Of a DNA stretch of 64,000 nt, positions 10,874-18,392 are shown piece after piece. The stretch lies in the NCBI GenBank assembly GCA_020627825.1, contig JAHDGD010000001.1, positions 17,538 through 81,537 of the forward strand, in the 5' to 3' direction. Both the position numbers and the translations under genes were made by a program. Each line of letters starts with the position of its first letter. Positions within the stretch are counted from its first letter, which is position 1. Below the pieces are notes generated by a model, which saw nothing but the letters and a program-made list of their open reading frames with translations, did not search any database and was not told the DNA's origin. The DNA is from Saprospiraceae bacterium (GTDB taxonomy: Bacteria > Bacteroidota > Bacteroidia > Chitinophagales > Saprospiraceae).

Positions 10874-10881
10874 CAAATGTA
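10874..10881 (-). promoter_or_regulatory. -7-like box (TACATTTG) directly before the helicase start
   Basis: Matches TAnnTTTG on the minus strand and ends four bases before the helicase ATG. If real, transcription would start at or inside the first codons, so the message would be leaderless. It may also be a chance match. Confidence 0.3.
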
Positions 10882-10962
10882 CATATATAAAGTAAGTTAA
10901 TACGGATTCGAAAATATTATATAAACTGAAGCTATTATGTACTCTCATATTAGACTAGGAGA

Positions 10963-11002
10963 CCCTTTCATAAAGTATAGTTATGACATACCAATGAAAG
11001 GG
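10963..11002. other. Inverted repeat downstream of the desaturase gene
   Basis: Nine-base arms CCCTTTCAT (10963-10971) and ATGAAAGGG (10994-11002) around a 22-base loop, in the gap after the desaturase stop. No T-run follows on either strand, so it may be a weak, possibly factor-dependent terminator or an mRNA 3'-end hairpin. Confidence 0.4.
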
Positions 11003-11065
11003 CCTTCTTAATCACACTTAGCTTCTCTTTTATTTACACCATTTTTACTATTAATAGAAATGGAA

Positions 11066-11611
11066 TTATTTGAAACCTCTAACTTCTGTTCCTGCAACAG
11101 GTTGTATACCAAATCGCTTTAACACCCAAATTACTCCTTCCCAAAAGAAAATCTTTTCTAGTATGGGATTCCATATATTGGTTATGATACAGAAATAGGT
11201 GTCAAATGGTTTTTTATGGTGTGTTTTGTGGTGTTTGCTATGTTGGACAATTCTTAAATTTTGAAGAAATGCAACAAATGCAGGTTTTTCACTTTTCTTC
11301 ATGTGTGACCATTTATGAAAAATATTTGTATTTGCACCTAAAATAAAAACAAACGCAACTTCCCAATGAAAGCCAAATAGTATGAAAATTATAGGGAATA
11401 ATATAAACCCTAACATCCAGCTGTCTTTTGTTAATTCCCAGTAACTTCTTTCTATCATTAGTCTTGGGTTTTCGTGATGCGACAAATTAATTTTAATTGC
11501 ATTTTTAAAGAATTTGCTGTCAGGTGATCCGTACTGATCAAGAAGAAAATGGACAAAGCCTGTAAATAAATCGGTAATTAAAATAAGGATGAAAATTTTT
11601 AGAATAATCAT
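11066..11611 (-). CDS. CarF/TMEM189 (Kua) family desaturase, probable plasmanylethanolamine desaturase
   Basis: A 181-residue membrane protein of the Lipid_DES/Kua family. Human PEDS1 (TMEM189) and Myxococcus CarF, of the same family, make the vinyl-ether bond of plasmalogens. The expected histidine clusters are present: H21 in the first membrane segment, H45-H46 (LSHHENP), H99 and H103 (HKWSH), and H124, H127-H128, H131-H132 (HSKHHKTHH), followed by FDTYFCIIT, close to the family's HETYFCITT. Membrane segments are seen near residues 3-22 and 66-95. The gene stands alone, more than 190 bases from the helicase and over 550 bases from its upstream neighbour. Plasmalogen synthesis in this organism is inferred; no ether-lipid genes are in the window. 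Confidence 0.82.
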   Translation of the reverse strand: MIILKIFILILITDLFTGFVHFLLDQYGSPDSKFFKNAIKINLSHHENPRLMIERSYWELTKDSWMLGFILFPIIFILFGFHWEVAFVFILGANTNIFHKWSHMKKSEKPAFVAFLQNLRIVQHSKHHKTHHKKPFDTYFCIITNIWNPILEKIFFWEGVIWVLKRFGIQPVAGTEVRGFK

Positions 11612-12198
11612 GGTTACTTTTTTTTAATGGTTATGTTGCATATTCTACATTGGGATGTAAGGCCAAGTAGTAGCAACTTAGTTTTTAATATTATGCAATG
11701 GTATAAGAGGAAGATTCAGTTTCTTAAACTCTCGAAATAGGCACTATCACATAAATTATGCCTTAACCCCGAATTATGTAATAGAACTTCGTAATGAGTC
11801 CTGAAATGCCTAAGAAAGAACAACTTTTGTAAAAGAATCATAGTCAACACTATGGCAAGTGAGCAAAAGTTGGAGTAGCCTTTATTTCGAAGACAGTTTA
11901 GGTCACAATAGATTTCACATTGAATAATGCGGGTTAAACGTATTCCTTGGAAATAGAATAAGTTATTCAGTGAATCATTCCGATTCCGTATGAATATATT
12001 GATGAAGTTTAGAATTCATAATGATGTAATTTTTGATTTAGCATATGAAATATTTCATATACATACTCAAAAGTATAGGAATCACCATCAGTCAAAATTC
12101 GAAATTAGGAAATTACACATATATATTTATACAATATGTGAATTGCGTGCTGAATTTTAGCTAAACTTTCGCAAAGAAATAAGAAAGCTAGAAACTCA
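11612..12198. other. Gene-poor interval with small inverted repeats
   Basis: About 590 bases without a convincing reading frame. It holds an 18-base perfect palindrome (12043-12060), a CACATAT/ATATGTG inverted repeat (12116-12140) and an ATAC/GTAT pair (12063-12076), clustered in the half nearest the SnoaL-like lipoprotein gene. The left half (about 11700-11960) is less A+T-rich and could be decayed coding sequence, but no family could be recognised in translation. Confidence 0.5.
12043..12060. repeat. 18-base perfect palindrome ATATGAAATATTTCATAT
   Basis: Perfect dyad in a non-coding stretch, about 140 bases past the stop of the SnoaL-like lipoprotein gene. It could be an operator or an RNA hairpin. 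No gene starts nearby in either direction, so a regulatory role has no obvious target. Confidence 0.5.
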
Positions 12199-12642
12199 TT
12201 ACCCACAGGTCATATCACTTGTAATAAGCCATTTCCCATTAATATTCTTCCACACTAAAGTGAAATTACCTGATAGAGTATCTTGAACTCTATAAAGTGT
12301 AAAACCACCAAGCAAAAGAGCCGCATCGTGACTTAAAACATCTATTTCTTTGATATCAAATGATAAGGAACCCATTGCTTCCCTTGTAGGATAAGCACGC
12401 TTATAATTTGCTTTTGTCTGATTCCATCCATAAGTAATGCTTTTTGACCCAACAAACCTTAAAGAATCACTTTTCCAATAACCTTCCATGAAAGAATCAA
12501 TATCTCCATTCGTCCATGCATCTGCTTGAGCATGCATTACATCTTCAATCGATGTTTTAATCTGTTTTGTTGGAATATGTTGATCTTTTTGATCTGCGCA
12601 TGACATAAGTAAAATAAATAGTATCAAAGTGACATATTTCAT
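12199..12642 (-). CDS. SnoaL/DUF4440-like lipoprotein
   Basis: A 147-residue lipoprotein: signal MKYVTLILFILLMSC with the lipobox Cys at residue 15. The rest is a cone-shaped NTF2-like domain of the DUF4440/SnoaL type (ADAWTNGDIDSFMEGYW near residue 40, TLVWKNINGKWLITSDMT at the end). Such domains bind small hydrophobic ligands or act as minor isomerases; no specific reaction can be assigned. Its ATG overlaps the oxyR stop (ATGA, 12639-12642), so it is translated with OxyR. This makes a role under oxidative stress possible but unproven. Confidence 0.75.
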   Translation of the reverse strand: MKYVTLILFILLMSCADQKDQHIPTKQIKTSIEDVMHAQADAWTNGDIDSFMEGYWKSDSLRFVGSKSITYGWNQTKANYKRAYPTREAMGSLSFDIKEIDVLSHDAALLLGGFTLYRVQDTLSGNFTLVWKNINGKWLITSDMTCG

Positions 12643-13559
12643 ATTGGAATAATTTTAGAATTAATGTGAAGGTCTAAGCTCTTTTGTACAACGGATTGTA
12701 TTAGTACAGCTAAATTTTCAATCCATTTCTTTTTGTGGAATGTTCTATGATGAACCAAGCTGATTTGTCTAACTGGAACTGGAGCTTTTAACTTTTTGAC
12801 TTTATGTTTGTGTTCATTGGATAATTGATGAACAGCAAGTTCAGGTATTATGGTTAAACCATGACCTTGGTTAACAAGATTCATAACAGTTTCTATACTA
12901 CCTATTTTATACAATGTATTACCTGGAATTTGATCTTTTCTATTACATAGGTTTAATGCTTGAGATCTTAAACAGTGCCCTTCTTCTAATAAAATTAATC
13001 TATCCATGTTTATATCATTGGGATTGATCTCTTCAACATGGCTCTCATCATCAGAATAAAGGAAAAATGCCTCTTTAAACAAAGGGTGTTCTGTAATTTC
13101 CTTTATTGCTAAAGGAGTTGCTAATAATGCGCAATCAATTCGATCATCGATCAATTGTTCTATTATTGATGCAGTAGTTGCCTCGATTATAGTTAATTGT
13201 ATAGATGGAAATTGAGTTTGAATAAGAGGTAGAATGATAGGTAAAACATAAGGTGCAAGAGTAGGTATAATTGCAATTGAAACCTCTCCTTCCATTGATT
13301 CAATTTCACCTTTAGTCAGATCAATAAGCTTTCTTCTTTCCGACAAAATAACTTTAGCCTGATCTATAATTTTAAGTCCAAGTTCAGTTGTCTTTATGGG
13401 GTTTGACGATCGATCAAATATTTGAATTTCTAATTCCTCTTCGAGTTTCTTAATCATCATAGATAGAGTTGGCTGCGTGACGAAATTCTCTTTAGCCGCT
13501 AATCCAAAATGCTTTAGTTTATGTAAAGAAAGTAAGTATTCTAATTGGGAAAAATTCAT
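12639..13559 (-). CDS. oxyR: OxyR-type LysR family redox regulator
   Basis: LysR-type regulator of 306 residues from the ATG at 13559; a start at 13580 would add seven unlikely residues (MALILFI). The N-terminal winged helix reads FVTQPTLSMMIKKLEEELEI. The effector domain holds LLEEGHCLRSQALNLC with cysteines 196 and 205. Both the spacing and the GHCLR context match the peroxide-sensing Cys199/Cys208 pair of E. coli OxyR, so hydrogen peroxide sensing is a good prediction. It is divergent from an ankyrin-repeat gene across 86 bases and translationally coupled to a lipoprotein gene. The shared intergenic region is the natural place for autoregulation. Confidence 0.88.
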   Translation of the reverse strand: MNFSQLEYLLSLHKLKHFGLAAKENFVTQPTLSMMIKKLEEELEIQIFDRSSNPIKTTELGLKIIDQAKVILSERRKLIDLTKGEIESMEGEVSIAIIPTLAPYVLPIILPLIQTQFPSIQLTIIEATTASIIEQLIDDRIDCALLATPLAIKEITEHPLFKEAFFLYSDDESHVEEINPNDINMDRLILLEEGHCLRSQALNLCNRKDQIPGNTLYKIGSIETVMNLVNQGHGLTIIPELAVHQLSNEHKHKVKKLKAPVPVRQISLVHHRTFHKKKWIENLAVLIQSVVQKSLDLHINSKIIPI

Positions 13560-13645
13560 AATAAATAAAATCAATGCCAATATAAGAACAATTGATTTGC
13601 TTTATACCTTATGGTCTGTTAATTTTATAGATAAAAATTGGTTCA

Positions 13646-14101
13646 ATGGATTTGATTTCAGTAGTTAAACAAGGTAATATTCAGCAAATTTCTGATCTTA
13701 TAGCTCGAGACCCTTCTCTAATTAATACGCACGATGACAAAGGATTCACACCATTGGTTTTTGCTAGTTATATGAATAAAAAAGAGATTGTGGAATTACT
13801 ACTTAAAAATGGTGCTGATGTCAATTCAATAGATATTGCTGGAAATACTGCTCTTATGGGTGTTTGCTTTAAAGGGCATATAGAGATTGCAGATCTTTTA
13901 TTGGAACATGGAAGTAAAGTAAATGTAGTCAACACATTAAATCAAACAGCTTTGCACTTTGCGGCAATGTTTGACCAATTTGAAATAGTAAAAAAGTTAA
14001 TGGAACATGGATGTGATACTCAGTTAAAAGATAAATCAGGCAAAACCGCAAAAGAATATGCACACGAAAAAGGATTTTCCCGTATCGTTACACTGTTGTA
14101 A
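13646..14101 (+). CDS. Ankyrin-repeat protein
   Basis: A 151-residue cytosolic protein made of about four ankyrin repeats, with clear copies at KGFTPLVFASYMNKKEIVELLLKNGADVN, AGNTALMGVCFKGHIEIADLLLEHGSKVN and NQTALHFAAMFDQFEIVKKLMEHG (given here only in part per repeat; each is about 33 residues). No signal peptide is seen. Small ankyrin proteins sit beside catalase or OxyR genes in several bacteria (for example ankB of Pseudomonas). Here the gene is divergent from oxyR, so control by OxyR is plausible. A dispersed palindrome starts four bases after the stop and lies between this gene and the convergent protease gene. Confidence 0.85.
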   Translation: MDLISVVKQGNIQQISDLIARDPSLINTHDDKGFTPLVFASYMNKKEIVELLLKNGADVNSIDIAGNTALMGVCFKGHIEIADLLLEHGSKVNVVNTLNQTALHFAAMFDQFEIVKKLMEHGCDTQLKDKSGKTAKEYAHEKGFSRIVTLL

Positions 14102-14104
14102 GTT

Positions 14105-14129
14105 ATTTTTGGGCTTAAAGCCCAAAAAT
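14105..14129. repeat. Dispersed palindrome, exact GGGCTTWAAGCCC core
   Basis: Perfect palindrome with T5 to the left and A5 to the right of the core, squeezed between the stops of two convergent genes (ankyrin protein at 14101, Prc protease at 14136). The T-stem-A order is the opposite of an intrinsic terminator. See also copies near 27638, 39487, 48835 and 53962. Confidence 0.85.
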
Positions 14130-14135
14130 TCTAAA

Positions 14136-16214
14136 CTATTTTTGCACCAATCTTTTGTCAAAATCTAACATATCTTGCATAATTAGCAAGCTTTCATTTA
14201 ATTGAATATCACTTAATAAAGAATTTAGAAATCGGTCACTTTTAATTTTCCTAGTTGTGAATTCATTAACATAAGACTCATCACTAGAAGTTATCTGTGC
14301 ATACATATCCTCTATTTTATCTTCGAATATGGAATCAAAGCGATCCATTTTCTTACTCATATCATCTAACTCATTTTTATACATATCGAAATCTAAATAA
14401 ACTTGCGTTTTATCTTCTTGACCTGAAATAAATTGACTGTATTCTTTCAACCGAGTGAAATTGGGATTGTCTTCCACCCTTACTTGGCTATTTGACTTTA
14501 AGATATCAATCTTTTTCGTTTTATAAACATTTTGATTATATGAAAGAGGTTTTATCTTGCTGTAAGATAAAGCATCTTCATTATCACTTTCTCCATATTC
14601 TATGGAATAAAATTCATCAGGAACAATGATATCAGGAATAATACCTTTCAATTGATTGCTTTCGCCTGATACTCTAAAAAATTTTTGAACAGTTAATTTT
14701 ACTTGCCCCAAAGGTTTGATCGAATGATCGCCTTCTATCATACGATCAAGATCGAATAAGCCTTGAACCGTTCCTTTACCGTATGTTTTAGGGCCACCTA
14801 CTATAACCGCACGATCATAATCTTGTAAAGCACCTGCAACAATTTCAGAAGATGAAGCACTTACTCCATTTACTAAAACAATTAATGGGCCATCATAAGC
14901 AACATTTTTATTCTCATCTTTGTATATTTCTTTTTCTCCTCTATTGTCTGTTACCTGAAGAACAGGTCCTTTTTCAATAAATAATCCCGTCATATCAATT
15001 GCATCTGGTAATGATCCACCTCTATTATATCGAAGATCTAAAATTATGCCATTGACACCATCTTTATTAAGTTTTGCAATCTCTTTTTCTACATCGGCAG
15101 CACAACTTTTTCCACCATCAAAAGTACCATAAAACAATGGTAGGTGTATATAACCAATACGATTTACTTCATTTTCAATTCCTATAATCGCAGATCTAGC
15201 TAAAGCATCTTCCAGTATGATCTCATCACGTTCTATAGCAATTGTTTTTGTAATTCCTCCTGTTCTTTTTACCTTAAGAATGACGACACTTCCTTTATCA
15301 CCTCTAATCATTCTGATAACATCTTCAACTCTCATTCCAGCAATATCTATCGATTTCTCATTCTCTTGCTGAACTTCTATTATAATGTCATTTTCCTGTA
15401 ATTCTTGACCTTTCCAGGCAGGTCCTCCAGGTACTATACTCATTACTTTAACAAAATCCCCTTCTTGTAATAATTGAGCCCCTATTCCTTCTAATTTATT
15501 TCCCATTTGGATCTCGAAATTTTCTTGTTCCTGAGGGCTAAAATAGGAGGAATGGGGGTCAAATTGGCTCATTATAATATTGATGTATTGATCAAAACGG
15601 TCATTTCTTGAAATATTATGAAGTCTTTCGAACCATTCATCATACAATTTCATGGTTTTTAAAATAGCTTCATTTTTTAACTCTTCTTTGCTTTTGTCAC
15701 TGTCTGAAAGATCATACATTTTACCCACAACTGTATATTGGATGAGATCTTCCCATTCTTGATATAAAGCTTCAATTGAACTAGGATGTTCTTTTTTTGC
15801 TCCATCTGTTTCATAAGAAACCATTTCATTAATTGAAATATCTTTATGAATGATCTCTTTATATATACCTTCTGCCCTATCAATGGCATCATCCATTACT
15901 AGACAAGTTTTATTAAAAAACTCGAAATCAAAGTCATTAATTTGATTGTCAATATCTCTTATGTAAGTGGATAAATGATTGATTTCGGATTGCAATAAAA
16001 AACGTTTTGACTCATCTAATAAAGAAATATAATCGTCGAAAATAGCTTCAGAAAATGTATCATCGATTTCTTTTGGAGAAAAATGCAGGTAATCAGAAAT
16101 ACCCATAACTGTATAAAGAATGGCACTTTCTCTTTCGTAATTTGAACTATCAACTTGAAAAAAAGAACTAACGAATACTAGACAAATACTATAAAATAAA
16201 CTTCTCTTGTTCAT
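14136..16214 (-). CDS. Carboxy-terminal processing protease (Tsp/Prc, S41 family)
   Basis: Periplasmic tail-specific protease of 692 residues, a usual length for the Prc/Tsp branch. Order: signal peptide (residues 1-23), N-terminal helical domain (30-230), PDZ domain with VKVMSIVPGGPAWKGQ near 255-330, and an S41 catalytic core with ILDLRYNRGGSLPDA, the nucleophile region NGVSASSSEI and the general-base lysine in TYGKGTVQG. A DUF3340-type C-terminal domain follows. The ATG at 16214 is preferred; a frame extension would need TTG at 16220. It cleaves proteins from exposed C-termini during envelope quality control. It is convergent with the ankyrin gene and transcribed alone. Confidence 0.92.
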   Translation of the reverse strand: MNKRSLFYSICLVFVSSFFQVDSSNYERESAILYTVMGISDYLHFSPKEIDDTFSEAIFDDYISLLDESKRFLLQSEINHLSTYIRDIDNQINDFDFEFFNKTCLVMDDAIDRAEGIYKEIIHKDISINEMVSYETDGAKKEHPSSIEALYQEWEDLIQYTVVGKMYDLSDSDKSKEELKNEAILKTMKLYDEWFERLHNISRNDRFDQYINIIMSQFDPHSSYFSPQEQENFEIQMGNKLEGIGAQLLQEGDFVKVMSIVPGGPAWKGQELQENDIIIEVQQENEKSIDIAGMRVEDVIRMIRGDKGSVVILKVKRTGGITKTIAIERDEIILEDALARSAIIGIENEVNRIGYIHLPLFYGTFDGGKSCAADVEKEIAKLNKDGVNGIILDLRYNRGGSLPDAIDMTGLFIEKGPVLQVTDNRGEKEIYKDENKNVAYDGPLIVLVNGVSASSSEIVAGALQDYDRAVIVGGPKTYGKGTVQGLFDLDRMIEGDHSIKPLGQVKLTVQKFFRVSGESNQLKGIIPDIIVPDEFYSIEYGESDNEDALSYSKIKPLSYNQNVYKTKKIDILKSNSQVRVEDNPNFTRLKEYSQFISGQEDKTQVYLDFDMYKNELDDMSKKMDRFDSIFEDKIEDMYAQITSSDESYVNEFTTRKIKSDRFLNSLLSDIQLNESLLIMQDMLDFDKRLVQK

Positions 16215-16323
16215 AGCCAATAATTTATAAAAGCATTACACTATACTTTATCATAAATGTAACCACTTTTAAGAAGTTAATGATGCCAAGTAAATGACAA
16301 TTAACAATAAATTAAAAGACAAG

Positions 16324-17388
16324 TTAGCTTGAGGGAGGATACCGTTTTGTGGAGACTTCAAAAGGAATACCTTTTCCTTCTTGAATAAAATCTATTAAAA
16401 CGTGAGCATAATATGGGGAAAGAGAACTTCCTTTTGTTCCCATTCCATTAAATATATAAACATGTGGATATTTATGATGTGGGCCAATAATAGGACGTCT
16501 ATCTTTACTAGAAGGTCTTATTCCTGAAAGATGTGCTTTAATTTCATATGGACATAAAAGCGTATTGTTCAACATAGTAAATAGCTTTTCTTTCATTTTT
16601 TCTCCAACAAATGGATCATAATTCTTCCATTCATAAGTTGCTCCTACCCAATAAAGATCTTTTCCTAATGGTGTTATAAACATCGTATTCTTAAACGCGG
16701 CATTGAGTTTTAAGTCTGGAGCAGACACAAGGAATAATTCTCCTTTGGAGGGAGCAAAAGGAATATGACTCCACAAGCTATTATAAATAGACCTCCAACC
16801 TTCAGCAAAGACAATATTTTTAAAAGATAAACTTTTATATGTAATAGAGTTTTCGTGAAATCGAAGATCATCTAATTTTACCCATTCATCGATTAATTCA
16901 TCATCTAGCTTCAACTTATTGAGATAAGAATCTTGTAAAGTAGAAAGTTTAATTCTATGGCAATTTTGTAATTCGCCCATTAAATCAACCGTCTTTAATT
17001 TATTTGAAAATTTACTTTTATCAAAAGCTAGACGATCCAATAGAAATTCCTTTAAAAATGGATCTGCTGATTTAGCAAGCCAAGCATTTTCTTCAGCTAC
17101 ATTTTGAAATGTACGCAGGATATGCAATCTATCTGTAAAATTGATATTAAACTCATCTTCCAATTCTTTATAGTGCTTTATTGCAAAAGGTAATATGGTA
17201 TCAATATTCCACGACTTTACAAATCTTCTTCCAGTAATCGGATTTATTAAACCAGCAGCAACTTTAGTAGATTCTCCAGGAGATGATTGATGAATATGCA
17301 TGCATGTTAATCCTTTCTTTTTAGCAATGTAGGAAAGATTTATACCTGCAATGCCTTGGCCGACAATGAGTAGATCAATTTCCTTCAT
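16324..17388 (-). CDS. FAD-dependent oxidoreductase (DAO family)
   Basis: About 354 residues from the ATG at 17388, where the FAD-binding strand begins at once (MKEIDLLIVGQGIAG). A start at 17448 would place 20 unrelated residues before it. The fold is that of D-amino-acid oxidase, glycine oxidase and the MnmC oxidase domain: dinucleotide motif GxGxxG near residue 10, AAGLINPITGRRF near 45, PSKGELF near 210 and the C-terminal FNGMGTKGSSLSP FAD loop. The substrate is unknown; a primary or secondary amine is likely. The start overlaps the end of the upstream YjbR gene by 14 bases, so the two form an operon. Confidence 0.78.
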   Translation of the reverse strand: MKEIDLLIVGQGIAGINLSYIAKKKGLTCMHIHQSSPGESTKVAAGLINPITGRRFVKSWNIDTILPFAIKHYKELEDEFNINFTDRLHILRTFQNVAEENAWLAKSADPFLKEFLLDRLAFDKSKFSNKLKTVDLMGELQNCHRIKLSTLQDSYLNKLKLDDELIDEWVKLDDLRFHENSITYKSLSFKNIVFAEGWRSIYNSLWSHIPFAPSKGELFLVSAPDLKLNAAFKNTMFITPLGKDLYWVGATYEWKNYDPFVGEKMKEKLFTMLNNTLLCPYEIKAHLSGIRPSSKDRRPIIGPHHKYPHVYIFNGMGTKGSSLSPYYAHVLIDFIQEGKGIPFEVSTKRYPPSS

Positions 17389-17734
17389 TGAATGACTGAA
17401 TGGTTTTTTTAGAAAGACTATTCCATACAAGTTGATATGAATGATCAATAAGTTCTTGAATCATTTTTGATGTTAGTTGGCCTTCACAATTTATGGTATT
17501 CCAATGTTTCTTATTCATGTGATAGCCAGGGAGAATTTCAGGATGCTCATCCCTTAGCAAAATAGCTCGTTCAGGATCACATTTTAAATTTATAGAAAAA
17601 GGTATCCTTTCCAAGCCCGCTAGAGCAAACATTTTATTTAAGACCTTGAAAACTAGTGTATGTTCGTCGAAAGGAAATGATTCACTTACACCCGGTTTTT
17701 CTAAACAATATAATCTAAATTCTTCGATGTTCAT
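17375..17734 (-). CDS. MmcQ/YjbR family protein
   Basis: A 119-residue single-domain protein of the MmcQ/YjbR (CyaY-like fold) family. It starts MNIEEFRLYCLEKPGVSESF and holds the family stretch LKCDPERAILLRDEHPEI and the NKKHWNT motif near residues 75-95. The family is annotated as DNA-binding on weak grounds and its role is not known. The gene overlaps the following oxidoreductase gene by 14 bases and lies 30 bases before the ribA stop, so it is likely transcribed with both. Confidence 0.85.
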   Translation of the reverse strand: MNIEEFRLYCLEKPGVSESFPFDEHTLVFKVLNKMFALAGLERIPFSINLKCDPERAILLRDEHPEILPGYHMNKKHWNTINCEGQLTSKMIQELIDHSYQLVWNSLSKKTIQSFNEGN

Positions 17735-17764
17735 ATAATCAAAGATAAAGAAGAAATTGACTTT

Positions 17765-18352
17765 CTAAAACAAATGGCCCATTCGCTTTCTTTTTGTTTC
17801 GAAGTATCCTAGATTTTCTTTTTTAGTAGGCAAAATAATAGGAACCCTTTTGGTTACTTCAATTCCATATTGTGTTAAATATTCCATTTTTAATGGATTA
17901 TTTGTCATTAGATGTACAGCAGAAATATGAAAGTGATTTAATATTGCGACTGCATCTTGATATTCACGCGCATCTGCTTGATGTCCAAGAGCCAGATTTG
18001 CATCAACTGTATCCAAACCATTCTGTTGCAATTTATAGGCTTTAAGCTTCTCTATCAAACCAATACCTCTTCCTTCTTGTCGAAGATAAATTACCATACC
18101 ATTATTTCTTGCTGCTTGCTTCAAACTTACATCAAGTTGTTCCCCACAATCGCATTTTTTAGATTGAAAAATATCACCTGTCATACATTCAGAATGCACT
18201 CTCAATAATACGGGTTCTTTTATGTTTAATAAAGGAGAAACAATAGCTAGATGCGGCATTTGTTCTGAATCCTTTTGGGCGAAAGCCATAATTCTGAATT
18301 CGCCATAGTCGGTTGGCACAAGAGCCTCTGATTGTAAAGTTATATGATCCAT
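17765..18352 (-). CDS. ribA: GTP cyclohydrolase II
   Basis: First committed step of riboflavin synthesis: GTP to 2,5-diamino-6-ribosylamino-4-pyrimidinone 5'-phosphate, formate and pyrophosphate. The stand-alone form has 195 residues from the ATG at 18352; an earlier start at 18421 adds residues not seen in the family. Zinc ligands are C56, C67 and C69 (SECMTGDIFQSKKCDCGEQ), nearly the same positions as in E. coli RibA (54, 65, 67). The GTP-site RQEGRGIGL and the LMTNNPLK motif are intact. It is not fused to RibB as in many bacteria. It lies 40 bases after a sodium/sugar symporter gene on the same strand. No FMN riboswitch was recognised upstream. Confidence 0.93.
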   Translation of the reverse strand: MDHITLQSEALVPTDYGEFRIMAFAQKDSEQMPHLAIVSPLLNIKEPVLLRVHSECMTGDIFQSKKCDCGEQLDVSLKQAARNNGMVIYLRQEGRGIGLIEKLKAYKLQQNGLDTVDANLALGHQADAREYQDAVAILNHFHISAVHLMTNNPLKMEYLTQYGIEVTKRVPIILPTKKENLGYFETKRKRMGHLF

Positions 18353-18392
18353 ATAATTCAAAACAAAATATCCACACAAAAGTTTGTGAAGC

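Noticed and set aside
10937..11011. 24-codon frame starting ATG between the helicase and desaturase genes
   Set aside because: It mostly reads through the inverted repeat at 10963-11002, is very short and has no similarity to known peptides.
14106..14128. Calling the GGGCTTWAAGCCC palindromes ordinary terminators
   Set aside because: The flanks are T before and A after the stem, the reverse of what an intrinsic terminator needs, and one copy is inside a coding region.
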